Of a stretch of DNA of 64,000 nucleotides, positions 51,498-61,458 are shown one piece after another. The stretch is taken from the NCBI GenBank assembly GCA_015183035.1, contig JACZZP010000003.1, forward strand, positions 1,612,001 through 1,676,000. The letters are read 5' to 3'. The notes below the pieces were generated by a model, which was not told the DNA's origin, did not search any database, and saw only the letters and a list, made by a program, of their open reading frames with translations. The first letter of the stretch is position 1, and each line of letters opens with the position of its first letter. This stretch comes from Meloidogyne chitwoodi (taxonomy: Eukaryota > Nematoda > Chromadorea > Rhabditida > Meloidogynidae). Both the position numbers and the translations under genes were made by a program.

Positions 51498-54400
51498 TTG
51501 TGTAGAATCGATTGTAGAGTTTTCAATTATTTCTTATTCTCAAGGTCAATTCAATTTAAATTTATTTAATTAGTTATTAAGAGAAACTGTTCAATGCTCT
51601 CGACGTTTTGGCCTATTAAAATAATTTAGGCCCACTAATAATTAATGTGAAATGCTGTTGTTTACTACTGCGTGTAATTTTAGTTATAATATAAAGTCGT
51701 TTGTCATGTTTTATTACCAGCCGTCTTTTGCGAAGTTATAATATTCAACCTTTGCCTTTTCATAAATAAAAAATTCCGGGCGGCCGCTTATATGTATAAA
51801 CAAATCATTCATCCATTTATTGATGTGTTTAAGAAATCTTGTGGTAAAGAAATCCGTTAGGTAAACAATCACCGTTTGCTCAAAATAATACGGTCAACAG
51901 TGCGATTTAATTTCTGTGCCAGTCAACTTGTTTATTTTAAAATACTGAAAGTGCTTTATTTCTCTTTTATATCTTAAAGATATTAAAGAAAGAACTTTTA
52001 ATCTATGAAATTAAAATTTAACAAAGAAGGATTAGAGTTAATCTCAGTCATGTCTAGATTACAGAGAATGCTCATTGATTGAGAAATAACAAACTGTATA
52101 TAAATTTTAAAGGTTAATTTAAAATTTTCGTTAAAATCAATCGGTCACGTAAACTCTACATAGCAATAGTAGTTATGCTTTTTTGCTGTAGTTTTCTTTG
52201 ACCATTTTGATAAATAGTTCTTTTACAAGAAAAATGCTAAATCATAAAAAAGGGGCGACGACTAATTTTTAAAAAGTGAATACTTATGCGAAACAAAAGG
52301 AAGGAATATATGTAGATGGCTTGCTCCGCCAAGATTTACTATTACCACCTAACTTTTTGCAACACAATAGCGGCGGTCACGAAGCTGTGAAAGTGGAGAA
52401 ATGCGCAAGTACAAAAGGTTTCTTTTTGTTTACAGACAGTTGAAGAAGGAAAAAGAATAATAAAAATGTGGATTGATGGCTGTTATAAGAAATATAATAA
52501 ACACAGTCTGTTGAAGAGTAAAAACAACAATGGATCGAAAGAAATAATAAAATGTAAAAATATATGTAATTTACATAGAAAAATTTCTAAGAAAATTCAA
52601 CCAAAATATAAAGTAACCCAAATTCCAGTTTTAATTAAATTTTAAGAAACCAACCAGTCAATGTCGCATCATCCACGTCTCGATCAAGTACAACAAATGC
52701 ACCATAATTTTGCTTTGTAGTTGTACCTGTTGAAATCATCTCATCGGAGTTTTCATCAATATTTGTTTCGTCTGCAGAACTTGCTTTCACCTAAAAGATT
52801 CATAGCTATTTATGTTGTTGATTTTTCATGCAAATAAACATGCCTGTCCGTACTTCTGAGGTGACCTATAAAAAGGAATAATAAAGAAAAGATATTTTAA
52901 AATTTACCACTGTAACAAGAAGTGGTAAATAGCATCAACACGACTTCTTGGCACAGCAAACCAAAACTCTCTTTTACGTTTATTTCCAAATAAACAACCA
53001 CTTTCAAAAAAGTCTGTTGCAGATATTGAGGCCACAGCGTCACTAAGTTCCTTTGAATTTCGTCGTGATAGTTGTGCTAAAAGTTATATTTTAAAATTAA
53101 TATGTAATAAAAATAAAGATGAAGAATTTTGATAATAACTAAAATTATAATATCATTAAATGATCAAATTCATCGACATAAATTCAAAAATGAAAATATC
53201 GTAAAAATAGAATATGTCATTTGGAAAAAATATTTACGTGCAATTTTTTAGATTTATCAGACTAAAATAAATCCCACTATGATCTGATTTAATAGAGATT
53301 AAAAATGAGTAAAATAAATTCTATTTGTGTTTTCTAATAATATTAATGAAGAGGATAGATCTGAAATTTATTTCAAAATATTAAATAATTTGAGGGTAAA
53401 AACCAGGCGTGTGCACGGACACGAATTTCGGTATCCGTATCCGGATGTATCCGTGGGGTCCATATCCGTATTATATCCGCGTTAAAATTTGCTATATCCG
53501 TCCGCGGACATACCGTTTTTTTCTCAAAATGGTCGAATCACAAAATTTTCAAAATGGTCAAAACTGAAAGATTTGGAGGGGGATATTTTTTATGTATAAA
53601 AAATCTTAAAATTTTTGAAATGGATTATTTTTCTTGCGGAGAAAAGGATTTAGACAGACTTTTTTCAGGTTGAGCACAAGTGTCGAGTCGTTAAATTTTA
53701 ACAAATTATGTTTTTTAGCGCCGCAGGCGAAAATTTTGAAAAATTATTGAACCTTAGTTGCCAAAAATTGACCATTTTCAGCGTCGTAGGTAAAAATTTT
53801 TTTTTATTTTAAAATCTGTTGCCAAAAATTAACTTTTTTAGTACATAGACGAAAAGTTCAACTTAATTTTGCTTAAAAATTTTTAAAACAAAGAAAAATA
53901 GCTTGCAGTATCGTACACCTTTTCTAAATAGTGGATCCTAGCGCAAACCAATTTATTAAAATAATCTAACGCACTAACCACTCAACCATAGATGCACACT
54001 GGAAGAAACAAGGAAAATATACATATAGTATATGAGTATTCATTTTCTTATCTTTTCGCTTCAAAAATAAATTTTGGGAGTGAACAATGGAAAAAATATT
54101 TAAATATTTAGGCATTAAGGGTTACATATTATGTTATCGGATATTACGGATATCCGCGGATACAGACCTCAGATCCGTATCCGCGGATATCCGGATATTA
54201 TCCGTGTCCGTGCACACTCCTGGTAAAAACTAAATAAAACAAAAAATTTTATTTCAAAACAGTCTAATTTGTTGTGTAGAAATGACACTAAAAAATTTAT
54301 CTAAAATAGAAACATTTAGTACAACAAAAGATAACAAATAACCCAAAAAGTCGATTTAAAAGAAAAGTTCATCATAATAGAAAAATATTTATTTTTTAAT

Positions 54401-57400
54401 CTTTTAAAAAAATTAATATACATAATAAAACTTGCCTTTTTTCCTATGCTGTCGTGATCTGTCAACACGCACAGTCATATAATATGGAGGTTCAGGAGGT
54501 GAGTCGACAAAATTACGATCTTTTTGTCCATTGTTATTAGTGATGTCATTATATTTTTGTCTTTTTTCAAACGCAGTGCATTCTTCCGATCCGAGAACAA
54601 ATCTATAAATAAAGAAAAAATAAAAATATAATTGAGTGTAATTTTAAATTAAAAGGAATCCACGTGTTCAAAATTAAAATAAAACCCAATTATTTCTTTT
54701 CATTCAGAATTTTTTTTTAATTCACAGGAAATGAAAATAAAAAATTTAGTAGTATCTTCTTTATATAGATCGATTTTTTCAAAAATCCTTGATATGGATT
54801 CGGGATCTTGATTTATTTGATTGACCTGGACCAGACTCTGAAAATGACTCAAGGAAAAATCTAGGTCCAGGAATAAATCCGGAATCCCAAAAATGCTTGT
54901 ATCTGAACTTTGATTCAAGAAAAATACAGGACTGGATCCAGATCCAGGCCGATCACTATTCCTTTATGTTTAATAAACGACAGAGTTAAGGACAAAAATG
55001 TAATAGGTTTTAGTTTTATTCGCAACTCAAATGATATAAGACTAAGAATATTGATTTTTTATATATAAATCGTAAAGTTTAGCTATATTTTTTTTATTAA
55101 AATCAGTAACTACCCAGTATCCAAAGCACGTTGAATCGCTGCTTGTTCTCTAGCCTGCTGCGTTCGTTGATAAAGCGATTCAAGGGTAGCAAGACTGCGT
55201 TCGCGTTTCATAGTTTGCATGTCAATTTGCTGTTGTTGAGTCTCGTTACTCTGTTAAATAACAAGATATTATAAACGGAACATTATCTCTACGTGAAATA
55301 AAAATAATTCAAATAATAAATACTAACCTCATTTGTCAGCACATCTTTCACTGATCCAACAACTTCCATTACACCATTTTGACCCTCCTGAATCAGGCCT
55401 GTACTTATATTCATAATTGAACCAGGGACAGAAGCAACAACTTTGGCACTATTTTGGATGCCGGCTTGAATATGATCTGCAGCAGAAAGTGTGTGAGATA
55501 CAACCCCATGAGCGACCTGATATAAAATGTTATGAATTGAAAGCAGAAAGTAATTTAAAAAAAGCTTTTAAACTAATAAATAATAGAGCACTTTATATCC
55601 ATTCCCAAACAGTCATTTCTCATAATATATGTAACCTTATTGTTAAAATCATACAAGTTTTTTTTAAATAAAAACACACCCTTTGAGTTCCTGAAGCAAC
55701 TGATTGTACAGATCCTTTAAAGCTGGTGGCTTTTGCACTAATAACAATAATAATCAATAACCTATTAAGTCATTAATACCTTAAAGTTCTGCCAAGCTTT
55801 CCAAAAGATTTTCTAGCCATTCCGGGCGAATAACGAGAAAATTGTAAAGGACTTCGTCGCTGTGATTGCTCAACACCCTTAGAGTATTTATCATTAATAT
55901 CAAGTGAATCCAATTGATTAAAATCATCCTCCAAATCAAGAGAAGTTACGGATTGTGATCCTCCTTCACTTAACCGCTTTTCCCGTTGTTTATTTCCAAC
56001 ATCAAATTCTTGTAAAAATTATTTTAATATAGAGATCACAAAAATGCAATACAAATTATTTTGAAAATTAATAAAAATCTAAAAAAAATAGGAGAAATTC
56101 TCAATCATTCCAATAGCGGTAGAAAAATAGTAAAAACTCGAAAAAAGTTTTCGAATAAAAAGGATCTATATTCGAGAAAGTATGGATTTTTTGAGGCTTA
56201 ATAATTAGCTCACCAACTGAGGTTGACTGCTTTTCATCAAGCGGTAGTCTTTTATCTTTTTCAGTTGCCAATTCATTCCTTTGATGGATCTCGCGTTCTT
56301 CATCAATTGACGGAAGTTGTTGATCGGAGTTGGAAACATTCGACTCTCCATCAGAGGAAGCATTAGACGTGAACGATCCAGGCAAAAGACTACCAGAAGA
56401 TTCACCATAAATGAGAGTATGATCAGTGTCAGAACTGGCATCACACTTTTCTCCCTCTTTCGAACTAGTTTTTGTATCTATTTTAAGAAAGTATACAACA
56501 AGTAACAAAAAATTAAAACCTGGAATATTTCCTTCAATTGACAATCCCATATCTTTTTTGTTTAATGAATTCGGGCTTCCTTGTCTGCTTCCACATGACA
56601 ATCCTAAAATTTGTAAAACAATAATTTAAAATAGTGAAAATTTATTAAAGTACTTGGAGTTGAAGTAACTCTCTCAGGATCAAAAATGTCTTCTTCTTTA
56701 TTTTGCTTTTCCCCTGTCAATGAGCTAATATGTTTGTAGACTGTCACTGAGATAATATTTTCCATACTAAAATTTTTAACATAATAAAATTAAAAATAAA
56801 ATAAATACTTTGCCACCATTCCATAAAGGTCAGATCCTTTCTCTTGAACCAAAGGATGGTCGACATCTGGGTCAAACATTAAACAATTTGGTGTAACAAG
56901 CAAAGTTCCAACGATAGTACCTAGAAACAGGAGAATATTACCAAAGGAAAACACAACATACCATCCGATTCTGTCACTTGTTTTACCTATTTAAATGAAA
57001 AAAGAATCTAAATACAAACAAAATATATTTTTAACCTTAATTTTCAGAAAGCGTTGCAAACAATCTTGATCATCAGGATCTAGTTCAGAAATACTTCGGA
57101 TATATTCTGCTTCATTCGAACTTTTGGATGGAACAGTTTGAGATAGTGAAGCAACAGGGTGGCTGTTTTAGGTTAAAATTATCTTTAAACTCTGAAAAAC
57201 TAGTCAATAGATAAGCTAATTTATAGAATAAAAAGTTTAAATAAACCTAAAAATTAAATAAATACCGATATCTATTTGTTGTTGCGTAAGTACTCCGCAA
57301 TGTAAGTTCATTTGGCGGGATAGGAACTGCATGACCTGGGCCTCTATGAACTAGAAATATTTTTAAGAAATTAAAAATAGACAATCATAAAAAAATAATA

Positions 57401-58661
57401 AAAAAATTTAAAATATGTATTAACCTGAACTTCTGTCCATAACTAGTTTATTGTCTAACTTTTCATTAGAAGTAACAGCTAAAGTTTCATCAATTGAAGG
57501 GACAAGAAGTTTTTGACCAGGGAAAACCTTAAAATAATTTACATAAAACAAATCAACAAATACATATACACTTACCATTCTAGATGTAAGTTTATTCAGC
57601 TTTACAATAAATCCCTAAAAATTTTTTTATATAAAATAAGAAAAATTTAAACAGACAACAGTGCAGTCATGAGTTGCAGCAATTCCCTCAAGGGTGTCAG
57701 TATTTTGAACTTCTACATAATTCATCTAAAAATTATTTTTAATATTTTAAATTTTAATAATTTTTTTATTGTTGCTTATCTCCTACATACAAAGTTTCAA
57801 AAATGTAACTTTTAATGTATTCTAGTTAAAAGGAAATAGCTTTTTCTATTCTTCTTCAATCTTAAATTCAATAAATTGTGTTTTTTGGAAAACAGCAATG
57901 AAAAAGCAAAAGAAAAAAGGATAGTAGAGTATTAGAAAATACACAATGTGTGAAAGGAAGAGACAAAAATTATAATTTCTCATTGTTAGCACAGGATATC
58001 AAAAGTTATTTTTTAAAAGACAAAAAATAAAAAATAAGCATTAGAAAAACGTTCTATTTTAAAGAAAGCTATTAAACGGAAATGGACGAAACTATCAGTC
58101 TAGTGAATATATATTATGATAGAAAGTTCTCTAGTGATAACATTGCATGATATTTATTGTTTAACATGTGCATGTAATGGTGACTCAAACAATATAAAAA
58201 ATTTAAAAGCTAATTACAGTTTTCTCGATAAAAAAATTCAAAAATGTCTTTGAGCTCTAAAAATTCATAAGAAAACCCGAGTGCTTTCTACTGTATGAGA
58301 ACGAATGTTTAAGCAATTGGCATTATAAAACTTAATACTGTCTAGCAAAATATTTAAAAATAATTCTTTAATATATTCTTACATGATCACTAGAGCAGCC
58401 TTCATCCAGATTCATTTTCTTCTGCCATGATGATGAACAGTCTTCATCACTCGTTCTGTTTTTACGAATTGAGATGTCCAAAAATTCTCTAAGTATACTT
58501 GAATGACTTTTCTGTGAATCTTGTTGGCGTGAAGATCTGCTTCGTAAACTTAGAGAACGAACAGCACTTTGTTGAGCTTTAAAAATTGCAGCTTCAGCAG
58601 AGTTTTCAAGTTTTCGAATTCTGGAAGACGCTGACCGAATTCGGCGATCTAACCGAAACAT
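49133..58661 (-). CDS. lmd-3: OXR1/NCOA7-type oxidation resistance protein, long isoform (LysM-GRAM-TLDc)
   Basis: Twenty-eight exons, 1039 residues, phases consistent. Exons (high to low): 58661-58383, 57725-57657, 57614-57576, 57527-57425, 57350-57266, 57162-57036, 56986-56962, 56920-56809, 56766-56654, 56603-56520, 56477-56214, 56008-55780, 55737-55680, 55516-55328, 55250-55114, 54602-54436, 53076-52908, 52865-52844, 52790-52655, 50496-50371, 50253-50210, 50065-50036, 49979-49915, 49875-49784, 49681-49594, 49551-49450, 49341-49290, 49246-49133. A LysM domain (NTDTLEGIAA, VFPGQKLLVP) is followed by a GRAM domain (FLKIKV, GTLLVTPNCLMFDPD) and a C-terminal TLDc domain (LPPRAEGYPWVNIYSS, HGFSLATLYRKM, WTGDNQFF, LWLDADL, GRSQNCATF). 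The family protects against oxidative stress and regulates the V-ATPase. Two introns use GC donors (54435, 52843). Exon 2 begins with ATG after TTTTTAG, so a second start is possible. Confidence 0.93.
53404..54222. mobile_element. hAT-like non-autonomous transposon in an lmd-3 intron
   Basis: 819 bp flanked by a perfect 8-bp duplication GTAAAAAC (53396..53403 and 54223..54230). Ends are inverted: CAGGCGTGTGCACGGACACG on the left, CAGGAGTGTGCACGGACACG read from the right, one mismatch in 20. Subterminal regions are packed with ATCCG/CGGAT repeats, as in transposase-binding zones of hAT elements. No transposase frame is present. It sits in the intron 53077..54435, inserted without touching exons. 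Confidence 0.85.
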
Positions 58662-59739
58662 TTGTTTTGTTTCTTATTGAACTAAAAATTATACAAATTT
58701 AAAGAAGAATAAATTCAAAATATAAATAAAATTAAAGAAAAAATAAAATGTTTGTTTTGATCTGAAGATTACATAGGTATATGTAATTATATTGCCAAAA
58801 AAAATCGGTAATAAAATGAAACGGAACTAGAATAATAATAATACTTAATATGTATTTATTTTTAAAGTTGTTTGTTTAATAAATTATGCTAATAAAAGCG
58901 CGAGATGTGCCATAAAAATAATAATTTAAGTTCACATGTTTTTTTCAGATTTTACTTTATATTTTTTTTAAATTATTTCAAAAATTGAATTTTTTTTAAT
59001 TGTTAAATCTGAAATAAAATGTTAAACAATTTAAAACTATAAAAGGAATACACAAATTTAACCTGTTACAAATAAATTCCCTCAAGGTTTTTTATTTCTC
59101 TCATGGGAGAATAGATGCTAGTAGACAATATCAATTTTCACCAAATAAAAGAAATTCATTAGACAAAAGGCAAATAAAATTGAGGAATATTAAATATACA
59201 AAAGAAAATATTGCCGATTTTATTGAGAAAATTGTTTTAAAAAATTTTTAAAGAGAAGAATGGTGTAATTGGGATTTATATTTACTTATAAATATGACAA
59301 TTCCCCAAATTTAATTAGTTAACTATGTCAATTTCTTAATTTTTAGGGCAATTGTTTATAGTAAATTACCAAGAAATGTTAATATAATTAAATTTATAAA
59401 TATTTAAAAATTTGGTAAAAAGATATCGTCAATTTATAAATTATTTTTTTTAATATAAAGGAAAACCCGAATAATTTACATTTTAAAAATATTTTGAATC
59501 TTACTTCTAAGCCTTATAAAATAAATGATAGCATAAATAAAGAAAAGACAAATGGAGAAGATTATATTAAATAGAAAAGATTATTCACCATGGTAATACT
59601 TTAAATTATTTTGATCTTTATATTTTAATTCAGAAAAAATGATTTAGTATTATTTAAATATTAAATTTTTTGCAATATATTATAAAATAAGAAAATCCTT
59701 TAATATAAATTAAATTTTTATTTTAATTATTAGTAAATC
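58662..59739. other. intergenic, lmd-3 upstream region
   Basis: 1.1 kb holding the presumed promoter of the long lmd-3 isoform and the 3' flank of the next minus-strand gene. No ORF or RNA gene was supported. Confidence 0.5.
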
Positions 59740-60370
59740 TTAGACACGTTGTGACATCCATTCATTTGCTGTGGCCAAACAGTTTAATAAACCCTAATAA
59801 AATAAAGATATTTATTTTCAAATTATTCGTATTAAATCACTTTATCTCCCTGAAATTCATTTCCGTGTTCTTTATAACAAAACATTTCTATACGATTCAA
59901 TTTTTGTCTATGGCTTAAAGTAGGAGCAAAAAGTGCGGACTTACAAGCCATTTGACATGTCAGGCTTGATTCCTCAATAGTACAACAAACATGCCCAGAT
60001 TTTGAATTTAAATTAGTTAAATTCGTTTTAGGCAATATCTCTATATGAAGATAATTAATTAATTATACATATTTATTTAACCATTATCTAAACATCTAAG
60101 TAAATCGAAATAATCAAAACCATCGCAATTAGGTACTTGATTTTCATTAATTAATGCAGAATTAATGTTTTGTTGACAATTCGTTGGAATTTTACATTCA
60201 ATCAAAGCTAAATTTTTTTTAATTATTTAAAATAAAAAAGATGAACCATGCTTAACAATAAAATGAATGTTATAGGCTCGTTTATCTCGTTTTTGATGGC
60301 AAGTTGCTTTTTGTAATTCGGAGAGAATTAAAATAATTAAATAAATATAATTAGTTAGTATTTTATTCAT
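59740..60370 (-). CDS. small secreted cysteine protein, RECK-repeat-like
   Basis: Four exons, complement(join(59740..59793,59841..60040,60082..60207,60247..60370)), 167 residues with consistent phases. A signal peptide (MNKILTNYIYLIILILSELQ) is followed by a basic KRDKR site. The rest has eleven Cys, including C-x5-C, then NCDGFDYFDLLRCL and HVCCTIEESSLTCQMACKSALF, FCYKEHG, LLNCL. The CC...C..AC...C...CL spacing recalls the cysteine-knot repeats of RECK, but this is a weak pattern match. It is a mature secreted protein of about 145 residues with no membrane anchor. A role as a protease regulator would follow only if the RECK likeness is real. Confidence 0.6.
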
Positions 60371-60486
60371 CTTTAAAAGATTTTGTTTTTTGAGTTTTTT
60401 AGATTTATTCTTAAATTTTAAAAAATTTTTCTAAAAAAATCCACTGGTATAGTTAAAATTATCCTCCGTGAAAAAAAGTTAACATA

Positions 60487-60579
60487 TACAGTAACACTCA
60501 TTATAAGAATACTTAAATATAGGAACACATATCTTCGAGCCAGTCCATTAGGGTGTTCTTATAACGGAAGTCAACTGTA
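60487..60579. mobile_element. 93-bp MITE, Tc1/mariner-pogo type ends
   Basis: Inverted ends TACAGTAACACTC and TACAGTTGACTTC (from the right), each continuing into TTATAAGAA-AC. CAGT at each tip next to TA matches the TA target duplication and CAGT ends of pogo/Tigger-like elements. Too short to code. Confidence 0.7.
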
Positions 60580-60988
60580 TTAAAAGTTTATATTTAAAAT
60601 AATTTATAAATTTTATTTAAATTAGACAATCCAATAATGATTTGATAAAATTAACGAAAATTTAATATTTACATATGTAATGTATTATTTATATAGCATA
60701 GCCGAAGATTATGCTAATGTTAAATGTAAAAACACATTATGTAGACCACTAATTTTAAATAAATATATTTCTTTTTACCATAGATTAGAGTGCTATATAT
60801 CCTATTAAAAATGTAGATTATTTAGCACCAAATAAATAAGCTAATTTGCATTAACAAGAGCAGGATAAACAAAAGGAAATGTAATTGTAATAAAAAAATA
60901 AAATAAATTTTATACAAAAATTTAATTTTAAAAACTTAATATTTAAAATCCAAAATTTTTTAAATCTATATCTGAGCTTCAAGGTCAA

Positions 60989-61127
60989 GTACTCTGGACA
61001 CGCCCGACTTGTCGTTAGAAGGTATATTAGTGCGGCACCGGACCGAATTTGCTGGGTTTTTCGGGACAAAATCCGGTCCGGTGCCGAACATTAATATTTA
61101 ATTCACGCGACAAGTCGGACTGTACTC
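60989..61127. repeat. GC-rich fold-back hairpin
   Basis: Two arms of about 65 bp: CGGCACCGGACCG near 61033 pairs with CGGTCCGGTGCCG near 61074, and the outer CGACTTGTCG repeats in inverted order (61005 and 61108). Strikingly GC-rich in this AT-rich region. Probably a foldback element; no clear target duplication. Confidence 0.75.
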
Positions 61128-61420
61128 CAATTAATCTGTTAAAAGTATGAAAAGGGTATAAATTAAGAGATCGGGAAAAAGAAAAGGAGTAAATAATGAA
61201 AAAAATTTATTACAGCGAGATGTCCGTTGACCCGCCATGCTAAATTGACTACGAATCGGTATTTTTGACCATTTATGTTTTCTCCATTCTTTACACGAGT
61301 ACGAAAAGAATAACCAAATTCGTAGTTACATTTCGTAATTCCTTGTAAATCAATTTTAACAGCAGTGTATTTTCTATTGTATAATTTTTTCTTTTTAAAT
61401 TAAAATTTTCAATTCAAGCT

Positions 61421-61433
61421 TTTTTTTAATCAG
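61421..61433 (+). promoter_or_regulatory. splice acceptor 25 bp before cdk-11 ATG
   Basis: TTTTTTTAATCAG ends at 61433, ahead of the ATG at 61459. Likely a spliced-leader acceptor. Confidence 0.4.
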
Positions 61434-61458
61434 ATACTTTTATAATTTTCAATATAAC

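Larger units (their letters stand above)
60371..61458. other. intergenic between divergent genes, with two repeats
   Basis: Holds the MITE at 60487 and the GC-rich hairpin at 60989, plus upstream sequence for both flanking genes. The frame at 60851..61069 runs into the hairpin and is rejected as coding. Confidence 0.55.

Noticed and set aside
54700..54918. 72-codon frame inside an lmd-3 intron
   Set aside because: Made of repeated GATCCAGG/CCTGGACC-like strings; probably repeat sequence, not a gene.
60851..61069. 72-codon minus-strand frame
   Set aside because: Its N-terminal half is one arm of the GC-rich hairpin and the rest is AT-rich non-coding.
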